DNA from: Ciona savignyi
Lineage: Eukaryota > Chordata > Ascidiacea > Phlebobranchia > Cionidae
DNA length: 64,000 bases
Assembly (NCBI GenBank): GCA_000149265.1
Contig: CH002336.1
Location: 513,759-577,758 of the forward strand
Reading direction: 5' to 3'
Under the pieces are notes generated by a model. It did no database searches. It saw only the letters and a list, made by a program, of their open reading frames with translations, and was not told the origin of the DNA. Within the stretch, counting starts at the first letter, position 1, and each line of letters starts with the position of its first letter. The translations under genes were made by a program, and so were the position numbers. Positions 11,401 to 21,596 of the stretch are shown here, piece by piece.

Positions 11401-14400
11401 ATAAGGTTTTGAGACCAAATTTCCCAAGTGCACATTTTTCGCCCTCCCCCCTTCCAAAAAAAATGTGTTTTAATAAATAAATTTAGGTTTAATATTGTCT
11501 TAAAGTAGCAGAGCATCTAAATAATGCAAGTTTTTTACTAAAATAATGCAAGTTTGAAATAGAAAAATAATAACTAGGTCGGGTTAAGTCCCAGCAGGGT
11601 CACAAATATCAAGAAATCAATAATGTACATGATCCATCAAACTTTGAAGTTTTACGCCAACATCTTTATGAATTGTACAAGGATTACGGAGGAGAGGACT
11701 TGATTCTTTACCAACAGTGGAACTCAGAAGAATGGTCAATAACAGTGGACTATTCTGCTAGCAGTAATGATTTTATTAATCTTCTCGCAAATTCTATTTA
11801 CGGGTTGACAGCGCAGAGCACTATTGCATTGCCAGGTGCCAGGGAAAGTATTCAAAATACAGAAAAGAAAATTTACCTGAGAACAATCTAATTGTTCGTA
11901 TTAATTTTGCAGAAAATATTAAATTCACAGTACAGGATGAAAGTCAAAGTTTTCATTGGAACACCAGCCAATGTACAATCCACCCTGTTGTTGTATATTA
12001 CAAAGATGGTGAACATCTCCACTCTCACTCATTTTGTTTTATATCAGACGACCTTAATCATGATTCTGGTTTTGTGTATGAGCTGCAAAAGCCACTGGTC
12101 TCCGTGAACAGAATCAAAAACACAAATATACAAAAATTTAGTACTTTTCTGATGGATGTGCAGGACAGTATAAAAACTCCAACAACATTTTAAATCTTTG
12201 TTTCCACTTTTCCGATTTTAATGTTAATGACTACTTCGCATGGAAAGACTCCATGTGAGGGTAATGAAGAAACTGTTAAGCGGCTGTTTACCCGTACAAG
12301 CCTGCAAATAAAAACTGGCAGTAAGCCAATTCTTACCGCTGCTGCAATTTTTAAGTACTGTAACGCAAATATAAAAGGAAAAATGTTCAATTTTATCCTG
12401 AAAGACTCGATAGTATAGAAAAGAGAACTTCTAGAACAGCGCTACGCTCTGCGGAAAACAATCATTGGCACAAGTTTTCACTATTTTGTTCCAATGGCTT
12501 TCAACTGTGTGGGTTACAAATGAGTTAGTGAGGATAAAGAATTAACTGGAATCTACTCATTTTTTGACAATGAAGCTGTTCCAGAAGTCAAAGTGATGGA
12601 TTATATAGCATGATGCTATGACAACTGCTGGTGGATTGGTCTTGTACAAGAGTTGGACAAAGGCAATGAAGATGTTAAAATTATGTTTTGTATCCACATG
12701 GACCATCTAAACACCTTTTATTGGCCAAGGGAAGGATGACATTTGATGAGTACCCAAACAACAAATTCTTAAAACCACCATCAAATACAACTGGCAGAAA
12801 CTCTAAAGAAGAAATACAAATAGTTGCAGAAAAGTTTTAAAATCGGGAGCCACATAAACAGCTTTGAACCATATTATGATTGTACCATTGTTATTAGTAC
12901 TGGTATACGTAGTGTTAAATTGTACAGCCATTGTCATACATAATTTACTTTTTTTGATTCTTAAGAAGGGTCTGGTGTTGTGTGTTGTTTACAAAATAAT
13001 ATATAAATGTTCAGGTTTACCTTAGCTTTTTAAAGAATATTGATGTGGGAAAAGTGTGGTCCTAACAAGTGTTTTAAAATTAAAATTGCAAGTTTTGCAA
13101 TTAAAATTGCAAGTATTTATAAGGTAAACAAAAGGTATTTAGCTGCTCTCTGATACTTTAGACTGTACAAAACCATATTATATTAGTTAAAACACATTTT
13201 TTTAGGATGGGGGGGGGGGCGAAAAATGTGCACTTGGGAAATTTGGTCTCAAAAAGTTATTTTAAAGTTGGCAAAGCTAATTTTTGAACTGTTTCAAGAT
13301 TTCAGCTTCTTCTAACTTTTAAAAAAGATTGCATCTCAAAACTATCTTGCATACAGGAGCTACCCCCTCTAGCGTCGGGGTGGTGAAAATAATTTTAAAA
13401 TCTGATTTTGACTATTTTATAATGACCCGAGGATAAATTGGATGTGAAATTCAGCTTCCTCATACCTTTAAATACCTTAAAACAAATTTTCAGCTTTCCA
13501 CATGGTTTACTTTTCGAGATATCGGCAATTAAAAGTTGTAAGTAGGCGTGCTCACCAACAATAAGCCCTCGTGTGGCCGGTTTTTCATCTTGCCGTAACT
13601 TTTGAACTGCTAGGAGTTGCGACCTCAAATTTTGTCCTAATCATTTTTCTAGGTGTTGGTACATTGTCTGAAAATCTTAGCAAAATCTGAGAGGTACGAT
13701 GTACTTTTCAACTTTTTTTTGGTCAATTATAATGGAATGACCCTACTGCTAAAAGCAAAATGACGTTAAATCACAGACAGTGGTGTACTAACCATCTATC
13801 TGCAATATATCCCCACACTGGAGAAGAAATCCCGTAGCATAAGCTTCCTATCAACATGGTGACCCCAACAATGATAGGAGACATGTTAAACTGCAAAAAA
13901 TAATGTCGCTTTCATTTTAATCTATGAAATAAATCTTTATGCATTAAAAAGTGTAAAAAAATACTGTAAGTACTTTCCTAATATAAAAATAATTTTACTC
14001 CTTCCTAATATAAAAATAGTTTTACTAATATAAAATAATTTATTTAATTTTTTACGGTTTAATATCAATATATTTCAACAATCTCTTTAATAAAATAAAC
14101 AATTTGATTTACTGGTATATATAATCAAGGATGAATCAAATATATTGCCTTCGAAAAAAATGTACATTAAAAAACCTAATTAAATTGTTTGTGTTTCTGA
14201 TATTGTTAGTAACAATAACCCAGTGAACAGTTTCTTATTTTTAATCTCTAATTGCAAGTTTTAAATCATAGGTATCTTTTTAATTTCCAAGAATTTTCCA
14301 GGGTTGGGGGTTACTTTCAATAAAAGAAAACATCTTAATAATACACAAAACACTGCAATACCTCCAATAACCCAACTGTGGGCGTGAGGTTATCTAACTA

Positions 14401-17400
14401 TTGCCTAAGGTGTGTTAATGACCTAATTTCAAGTTATAAATCATAGTGAGTTTTTTTTTTATTTCCAATAATTTTTTAAGGGTTGGAAGTTGCTTTCAAT
14501 AAAAGAAAACGTCTTAATTATTCACAAAACACTGCAATAGCTCCAATAACCCAACTGTGGGCGTGAGGTAATCTAACCTTTGCCTGTGTGTTAAAGCCCT
14601 AATTTCAAGTTTTAAATCGTAGGTATCTTTTTTTATTTTCAAGAAAAAGGGGGCTGTGTGTTAATGACCTAATTTCAAATTTTAAATCATAGAAGTTTTA
14701 GATTTCAAATATTTAAGGGTGGGAATTTATTTTTAATAGAAAAATCCAAGAACAATGTTGCTTTCCAATATCACCTCACTGTCTAGGAAGGTGTCGAGAT
14801 TTGATGCGAAGAAACTGCTCAGTGTAAACATCACTATGATATCTATGGTGGCGATGACCGCACTTGAGTGCTTTAACAATTGAAACGGCGACACAGAAGC
14901 CACGTTGGAATCCGCTGGAAAAATGTAAATTTTTGGATTGGATCAAAAATACCTAAAAAAATTTGATTTGAAACAAAAATACCAAAACAATTTTTTTGGA
15001 TAAAATATACCTAAATAAATGGGAATTTATGGTGATAAATAAATATAGTAAACAAAATAATTTTAAACCAAATATGGAAAACTTTTTTTGGGTCCAATGT
15101 AGGGTTGCAGCTATAACTTAAAAAGATAGATAAGTCCATAGTGTGCCAGAATATAAGAAAACAGAGTAAACAACAAAACGAAAAATTAGGCATTCTTTTA
15201 TTTATGTTCTGTTTAAATATTATGCTATTTAATTGCAAAGCAAAGGTATTTTTCAGGTAGAAAACTAAAGAAATAAAGTAAAGAAATGTTAAAAACTAAA
15301 GAAATAAACTAAAGAAATAGGAAAAAAACTAAAGAAATATCTCAACTCTCATTCATATAAAATACACTGCATTTGCTCCATTAGCCTGACTGTGAGCACA
15401 AGATATGTAGTCATACTAAGAGGCATAGTATTCTATTACAAAATCTGTGAATAATCATGTACATATTATTGGTTCAAACTAGACACACCTGGTGAGTAGG
15501 GAAGGAGGTAGTAACACACGATCATCAGGAAAAACTGCAGAGAGCTGAGCACAATGAATGGCATCGCATAACCACCAAACTAAAATGAAAGGAAGAGATC
15601 AAGCAAAATAAAACAAAGAATGCAAACATACCAAATTAAAGTTGTGCAAAAATCTTAGCTTATTTTTTAAAACATGACAATTTTAATTTTTACTTTTGTT
15701 TTTAAAACATTATAATTTTATTTTTTTATTTTTGTTTTTAAAACATGGTAATTTTAAAAAAATAATATTTATAAAATAACAATTAAAATAATAAATTGCT
15801 CCACTTTATCTGCGCTATATTATCAACTAAAACAATTTTGTAAAAAAGAAATCTAGATGGCAAATTGACAGTTGTTAAAGCCTGCCAATTTTCAAATTAA
15901 ATAAAAGATAAAATAATATCAATGAAATCATTAAGAGGTAATATAGCTAACTATGTAACTGGTGGTGGTTGGTTCTTTTAACAGCCGTTTATCGGAGAAA
16001 CAAGTATAATTGTGATGCAACTCTGTTATCTTTATCTAATGTAGGTTAACCAGCTTTTTTCGCAGATTATTTTTTTATTATTTAAGCATTTTAATAATTA
16101 TTTTTTTATTATTTAAGTATTTTTAATGATTATTTAGCGGATAAAAAACTAAAATAAAGAGTTAATGTCAATACATTTAAATCTGCAAACATTTGACCAA
16201 GCTAAAAAATTTAAGCAAAGTAAACACACTGGGAGTAGTGGGTTATTTTTAGCATATTTAAACACTATGGTGTTGTGTGGTTAAATGGCAGTAAATATTT
16301 GTTATCTTGTGTTTGCGCAATTTCTCGACAAAGTGAAATTTCCTGCAGGTTGTTTACTCGTGCGAATATCTGTTTACACAAAGACGAACAAACAGTTTAG
16401 TTTTGACATTTTAAGTTTTCATTTTAAACACTTTTGGTCTGTCACCAAAGTGCAACAGAAATCGAAAGTAACTTCAGTTGTAATATTGTAGTCATAAAAT
16501 AACAGAACTTAGATGGCGAAATTCCATAACAACTTGAGTCAAAAACACCCAGCTCTAAAAATATATTTTCGCTTTTTAAAACCACCGGTTCAATTCCAAA
16601 AGGGAAAAACGGGTATGGAACCAAACAAAAAGCTTTACAAACTTCGAACAGCATCCCGTAATACAATTTGAGTAAATAACACGCAGCTCTAAGAATCAAC
16701 TTATGCTTTTTAAAACCACCGGTTCAAGGGGGCAAACGAGCATAAAACCAAACAAAAAAATTCAACAAACCTCAAAGACCATCCNNNNNNNNNNNNNNNN
16801 NNNNNNNNNNNNNNNNNNNNNNNNNNNNNNNNNNNNNNNNNNNNNNNNNNNNNNNNNNNNNNNNNNNNNNNNNNNNNNNNNNNNAGTTCCAAGAATAACT
16901 TATGCTTTTTAAATTTCCCAACAAGGGGAAACGAGCATAAAACCAAACAAAAAATTCAACAATCTTAAGCAAAAACACCAACCAGGGGTCCAATCATCCT
17001 TCCAAAAATTTACAAAAAAAATTCACAAACCTTACAAAAACTTCACAAACAAAAACTTTACAAAAAAAATTCACAAACCTTACAAAAACTTCACAAACAA
17101 AAACTTCACAAAAAAAATTCACAAACCTCACAAACTCTTTACAAACAAAAATCCAACAAACCTCGAAAAGCATCCCGCCAACCAGGGGTCCAATCATCCC
17201 TCCGATGCTCACCAGAGTCTCCGACATCCCAACCACCGTGATCGAGCGATCCTCGAACTCGCTGAAGATGATCGCGTACATGGCCGTGTACGCCAGGTTG
17301 CACCCGAAGCCCATCAGACCCCGACTCGCAATGCTCAGCACGTAGAACGGCGTCAAAGCGGTCTGGTCTAAGAACCTGGGTTCATTATTGTTAAAAGTTA

Positions 17401-20341
17401 ATTAAATATAAGGAATTTAAACATTTATTAATGGTAAAAGCTAAAATGTACAAAATTTTAATAGAACGGTGTTATAGTACCAAGAGTGGTAATTTAAAAT
17501 TTTGTTTTATTTTTTTACTCAACATATTTCACACATTTCTATAAAGAATGTATAAGGTTAATTTATGGTTACCTTAAAAGGTCATTTCAGTTAAATTATG
17601 AATAAAAGCTAAAAATTGTTTAACTTGTATATAAGTATGAAACTATGAACAAAATTAAATGGAACGGTGTCACAGTATTAAAAGTGGTTAATTTAATTTC
17701 TTTTTTTAGTCAGATATATTATTTTCTTTCCTATCCTAACTATTTACACCTAACATGTTATCGCTACTGTCTTTGTAAGTTTGGCAATATATTCCATTAT
17801 TTGTACCCTTGGAATGGGTACCTTTAATTACTAAAGGATCGCTTGGATCGCTAAAAGCCCTTGGATAGCTATGGAAATTAATTCTAACCCTCCCAAACAT
17901 GAATCTTAACCCCAAAAGTAACCCTTAGCCCAACCCTAACATTAATATCATAATCTTGGTTTTAGTGTGAAGTTTCCCTTTTTCAGTTTTACCCCTAGAC
18001 TTTTGTAATTACAAGTAAAGTAAGCGCTCCAAGCGAACCTGTAGTAATTAGAGTTACCGCTTGGAATCACTATATTTCCCAAAAGAAAAAGCATATACAA
18101 TAAACTGGTCTGTAACATAATGTGTTTGTTCCATTTCTAAATTTAACAACAATTCTCACCCAAAACATATCAGCGCGCCAGCATTGAAGAACATTCCAGA
18201 AAGAACACAAAACTTGGTCCCAATCTTTACCAACTGTTGCAAAAAATAAGGAAGATAATGAATAAAATGTCAACAACATCTCAATACTGTTGTTAGCTAG
18301 GAGTATCCTTATCCGTATTAATTTGGTTTCTAGATTTATTCTAATCAATAATTTTGGATCTAGTGTTTTAGACTGCTCTGAAATAAACTTGAAGATTAAG
18401 CAGTCTGCTTTTAGCAGTCAGCAAATATAGTTGTTAAGGAAATATGGCATGTGGGTGTAAAATATCCTAGTCTACATGAGCTTTCTTGTGTGCACATGAG
18501 CGATTGCAGTTTGCTTGATAACGCTTTGTTTAACAAATTATTTCACACCATTAAGATGAGTTGACAGTTGTTATGTGTTGTTATGTGTCTGGCACACAGA
18601 CAAGCGTAAACCAGGAACCCGTTTCACGGTACTTAACTGCAACCCGATAGGGTTAGACATGTGATATTCACTAAGGGTGGAGCATGAAGGGGTAGAATGG
18701 TAAAAAAACACTTAACAACAAGAAAAAAATATTAAAATAAAAACACAAATGCAATTGTAACAATAAAAATATATGTGATAAAAATCCACTTACAATGGTT
18801 CCTGCCACTAAAGCAGCAAAAATACCGGAGATAGAATAAGAAGCAAAGACCAACCCAATCTCACCAGGACTTAAACCTTTATTTGCTGCCTGCAGAAAAA
18901 TAAGGACCTTATACCGCACAGTAGCCTACTGCACATAAGTTATATCTTAGATGACAAAATACCAGTATAATTCAATAGTATGGACGGGTCCATGTTAGCG
19001 TATGGACCAGACATAGGCCACAGAAAGTCCCATTACTTTAAAAATACCAGTAGTAGCCGTATGAATTTACCTAAATGAATTCTTGTGAGTGTTGTGGCAC
19101 CACTTCACTTTTTGACGATACCAATAATCTGGAAATCTACCCATTTGTTAAGCCCAATGAAAGGAAAAACAAAAGTCAACACCGCACCATTGATCACACG
19201 GTCAGTTAGGACTCATGAGATATGGCATTGTGAAACCTAACATATAAGATGGTAATGTTCTCTCGACTTTATTGCTGAATAAAGGCTTTGTTTATTCAAT
19301 ATCAAATAAATGGTTTGACTCTTGCAGAGGTTGAGGTAGCATTTTGAAGTCAGATAACACGGTGTTGTACCATTGCGATATCGTTTATTTAATTTTAAAC
19401 AATATTTTAAGTGGTTTAAAAATAATGCTATTCAATTCTTACCACAACCGGGAAAAATGTAGCGATCGCAGAATATCCAAGAATTTCTGTGATAGAAAGA
19501 AGCACCAAGGAGAGAAAAACTTTAAGCTTCCTCAGTGTGAATCCAAAATAAAGTTTCACTACTTCCTGGGGCATTCCATTTTCTTCGTCTTTCTGAAAGG
19601 AAAAAATGGAGTATGGGTAGTTTGATTTTATAACAGATGTCCTGGTAAGTGACAAGATGTATCACCTTCCTTACCCCACACACACATTTTTAAAGAATAT
19701 TAGCAATATTTAAGTTGGCATTAAAAAAACATGGTGAATCTGATTAACCCATGTTCACAGTCTATTACCGGGGCTATTTCAGTGTGTAAATTAAATGAAC
19801 TTTAACGTTTTTTGTTTCACTGATTTAGTTATCTTGGTTTTGAATGTTCCTTACATGAAACAGACATTACATTTGTTTAGTTATAGCGATTAATTCAAAA
19901 AGTTCATGAAATTACCGTTATTTGTACAAGAAATACTAGGTTGCCGCAAGAGTAGTGTTAAATACACATTGCTACAATGTCCACATGCGTAGTAAAATTT
20001 TCATAACAGTTAACTTCATTCTTTACCTGGGTAGGCATGGTTTCAGGTACTGGTGGTGTATTTTCGTCATCATCAAAAACCTCCTCAAGATCCGCGGTAT
20101 ATTGTTCTTGCTGAGTTTTATGATTGCTTCCATAATCAGGCGTACCTAGATAGTCCGGGCGAAAACTGCTAAGAGGGCCGCTGTCGCCATGCAGCGAATA
20201 AGATAAGGAACTGTGTCGTCTATAGAAAGGAATTGATCGTCCGGTCTTTAATTTTGCTTGCTCTTGTCGCTGCGAATTTTCTGTGACGTCATTTTCCTTC
20301 TCTGCGATATGATCGCCGTGCGCGTACCCGTTCGGTTCCAT
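8464..20341 (-). CDS. SLC18B1: Vesicular polyamine transporter-like MFS protein (SLC18B1 type)
   Basis: Eleven exons on the minus strand, all in phase: 20341-20027, 19592-19443, 18889-18794, 18233-18160, 17375-17162, 15579-15489, 14914-14775, 13890-13793, 10570-10370, 9141-8970, 8577-8464; about 554 residues. A hydrophilic N-terminus of ~105 residues precedes TM1 (VFLSLVLLSITEILGYSA). The rest reads as a 12-segment major facilitator with SLC18B1-like blocks, for example LVKIGTKFCVLSG, SRGLMGFGCNLAYTAMYAII, MIGPLVGGMLFE, YGMVSGLWNMAFSLGDISGP. The cytoplasmic tail has CCCKPKS. Family role: loading polyamines into secretory vesicles. I start at ATG 20341 because a strong 3' splice site (TTTTTGTTGTATGCAG) at 20369 overlaps the more distal ATG 20374, so the latter is probably removed. 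Human SLC18B1 is about 100 residues shorter, mostly at the N-terminus. Confidence 0.88.
8621..8850 (+). repeat. SINE copy, diverged, intronic
   Basis: Head beginning ATTTAGTCTGGTGG, body through GCCTGAAACCAGCAG, shortened 3' part ending CATGAATATCC. It lies in the last intron of the transporter, antisense to it. Confidence 0.75.
9242..9457 (+). repeat. SINE copy lacking its head
   Basis: Starts within the body (GTCTGTTGTGTCCTTG) and runs to the CCTATCCTA tail. It lies directly left of the 819-bp hAT-type element. Confidence 0.7.
9482..10300. mobile_element. hAT-type DNA element, 819 bp, non-autonomous
   Basis: Perfect 16-base terminal inverted repeats, CAGGGATGTCCAACCT at the left and its reverse complement at the right. 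They are flanked by a perfect 8-bp target duplication TCCCAACA (9474-9481 and 10301-10308), the hAT signature. GGGCCGC motifs lie near both ends. The longest internal ORF (9966-10202, 78 residues) resembles no transposase I know. The intact duplication suggests a fairly young insertion. It lies in the intron between exons 10370-10570 and 8970-9141 of the transporter. Confidence 0.9.
10928..13743. mobile_element. 2.8-kb DNA transposon with ~0.55-kb terminal inverted repeats
   Basis: Left inverted repeat 10928-11473 and right 13190-13743 match over almost their full length. The termini are GGGTCATTCCATTATA, and both sides show a 4-bp duplication TACT (10924-10927, 13744-13747). Between them lies broken coding sequence on the plus strand. 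Pieces at 11673-11891, 11892-12107 and 12221-12418 are in shifting frames; one reads FSDGCAGQYKN near 12150 and the next SHGKTPCEGNEETVKR near 12235. These look like a decayed DDE-type transposase. Superfamily is not certain: a 4-bp duplication would fit Sola-like elements, but this is a guess. It lies in a transporter intron. Confidence 0.8.
14262..14720. repeat. Tandem repeat of ~178 bp that includes a SINE 3' part
   Basis: Two and a half units. Each has CTAATTTCAAGTTTTAAATC, an A/T tract, then AATACACAAAACACTGCAATA-like SINE body (CCAACTGTGGGCGTGAGGT) and TTGCCTGTGTGTTAA. The SINE piece was therefore amplified together with its flank. Intronic to the transporter. Confidence 0.7.
15262..15345. 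repeat. A-rich tandem repeat (AAACTAAAGAAAT)
   Basis: AACTAAAGAAATA units repeat five to six times with small changes, in a transporter intron. Just after, 15344-15405 is a worn piece of SINE body. Confidence 0.6.
15640..16135. repeat. Low-complexity A/T tracts with small direct repeats
   Basis: TTTTGTTTTTAAAACAT recurs three times near 15660-15750. ATTATTTTTTTATTATTTAAG recurs near 16070-16110. No exon is seen in this intronic stretch. Confidence 0.55.
16550..17160. repeat. Tandem duplications of an exon edge and its intron, around an assembly gap
   Basis: The plus-strand segment TTTTTAAAACCACCGGTTCA ... ACCAAACAAAAA ... CAACAAACCTC recurs about every 135 bp, at 16570, 16705 and 16905. Copies are followed by pieces that mimic the donor end of transporter exon 17162-17375: near 16645, 16775 and 16975, the last with ACCAGGGGTCCAATCATCC. 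From 16995 to 17160 a unit of about 50 bp (TTCACAAACCTTACAAAAAC) runs in tandem. The apparent ORFs here are read-through of these repeats. Confidence 0.75.
16785..16884. other. Assembly gap of 100 N
   Basis: Exactly 100 N, so its true size is probably unknown. It sits inside the tandem repeat at 16550-17160, which explains the failed assembly. It affects only an intron. Confidence 0.99.
17816..18059. mobile_element. hAT-type MITE, 244 bp (AGGATCGCTTGGA family)
   Basis: The inverted ends carry TTAATTACTAAAGGATCGCT at the left and a matching AGCGAACCTGTAGTAATTAG at the right. A perfect 8-bp duplication CTTGGAAT flanks it (17808-17815 and 18060-18067). The inner part has the telomere-like CCCTAACATTAAT seen in sister elements at 24.2 and 43.5 kb. 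Intronic to the transporter. Confidence 0.8.
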
Positions 20342-20600
20342 ATCTGCTAAGCTTACTAAAATGTACTGCTGCATACAACAAAAAGTTTAAGTCAGAACAC
20401 TTTTTACTTTCACTTTTATTTCGTTGGACGTGCAATCAATCATGCAGTCGTTACCAAGTACCGTTGGCTGTGTCAGACGCGGCCCTTTAAATATCTCAAG
20501 CCTGTCTAAACAAGACCCGGTCCTACGAAATTGCGAAATACCGGCCGTCGTGGGTGACATCGTTTTAACTAGCGCTAGCACTGTTTAAACACCGGGCCTA
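20342..20600 (-). promoter_or_regulatory. 5' leader of the transporter, with a splice acceptor and a small upstream ORF
   Basis: On the minus strand an ORF beginning ATGTCACCCACGACG near 20560 ends at 20387, just ahead of the acceptor TTTTTGTTGTATGCAG at 20369. No matching donor is obvious nearby. The acceptor could therefore serve a 5' UTR intron or spliced-leader addition, either of which would remove the upstream ORF from the mature mRNA. Confidence 0.5.
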
Positions 20601-21022
20601 GTAACTTCGCCGCACACGTTAAAGATCCCACGCTGCAGACATGCTATGTAAACGTGATCGCTCAGCGGTAGATAGATTGCGCAACAAAGATTCAACTCCT
20701 TTCACCGCGAACCTTAAGTACGAACTGATTAAGAGCTGCAAAATCGCTTAGCCTGCAGTAAATCTAACCATAAAATGGCACAATACGTGGTTAACGTTAG
20801 AGAAACCGCAATATTCCATTTAAATTCTTTATTACCTCAAGCAATAAATCCCATATAAGATAAATGCCGAAATGAGCTCTAAGCGTGTATAAAGCCATAA
20901 AGCATCGTCAATCAATTGAAAATAGTACCTCGCTCTAACAAATGGGAATATTTATTTCGGGCATTGCCGAAACTTTCTTTCCACCTCATTTTGTTTATTG
21001 GATACGCTCCATTGCAAACAAA

Positions 21023-21057
21023 CACGTGCTGCGAACCAGCTGATTTAAAAGCACGTG
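21023..21057. promoter_or_regulatory. Pair of CACGTG E-boxes around a CAGCTG
   Basis: CACGTG occurs at 21023-21028 and 21052-21057. The flanks mirror each other (AACACGTGC and GCACGTGTT), and CAGCTG lies between at 21037-21042. This is 55 bp upstream of the candidate DNMT3 start codon and about 0.7 kb upstream of the transporter start. CACGTG is the core site for bHLH-ZIP factors such as USF, MYC and MITF. Function is inferred from position only. Confidence 0.45.
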
Positions 21058-21111
21058 TTCCTCAATTGCCGCAAGAAGTTCCAATTTTGCAAAATTTGTT
21101 CAGTTAACAAG

Positions 21112-21179
21112 ATGTGGCAATTACAAAAACGGCCTCGAAAAAAACCGACGTTTTACGAAGCAGGAATTAAGAAGAAACA
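21112..21179 (+). CDS. Candidate first coding exon of the DNMT3 gene
   Basis: An ATG 8 nt after a clear 3' splice site (AATTTGTTCAG) opens 22 codons of basic sequence (MWQLQKRPRKKPTFYEAG), then a GTAAGC donor at 21180. The acceptor has no obvious upstream donor, as expected for spliced-leader addition. It ends in phase 2, whereas the PWWP exon at 24007 starts in phase 0, so at least one further exon must lie between if the two belong together. Confidence 0.35.
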
Positions 21180-21596
21180 GTAAGCTACAAGTGTTACACT
21201 AAATAGCTTTGGGCTTTACAATGTTAGCATCAACTAACAGACTAATTTAAAAGTCGATCATTTGCATTATTTATTAATTGTTGTTTATTTAAGCAAGCAT
21301 ACAATGCAATAACATATACCAGAAATATTCTCTTTAACCAAGGGATCCTGAGAAAAACATCACATCCAAGAAAAACGAAAGTGCAAAAGAATTGAATTTG
21401 CACAAAAACATCACACTTCAGCCTGAGAGACGAATTATTCCAAGAGAAGATTTGGTAGGAAAATTACTTTTGTACTAAAAAACAATAACATTACAATGGC
21501 AAATGACGTGTACTTGTTATTTTTACAAATTGCGAAAATGCCTACTTCAGTAAATTAGACAAGCAATACCTAACAACCAATTGTTTAATCTTAACC

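Noticed and set aside
16703-16993. ORFs crossing the N run
   Set aside because: Artefacts of undefined bases and tandem repeats.
16994-17161. Continuation of the transporter ORF beyond 17162
   Set aside because: Translation of an A/C-rich minisatellite; the GTTTGT donor at 17161 joins exon 15579 in phase and preserves the transporter alignment.
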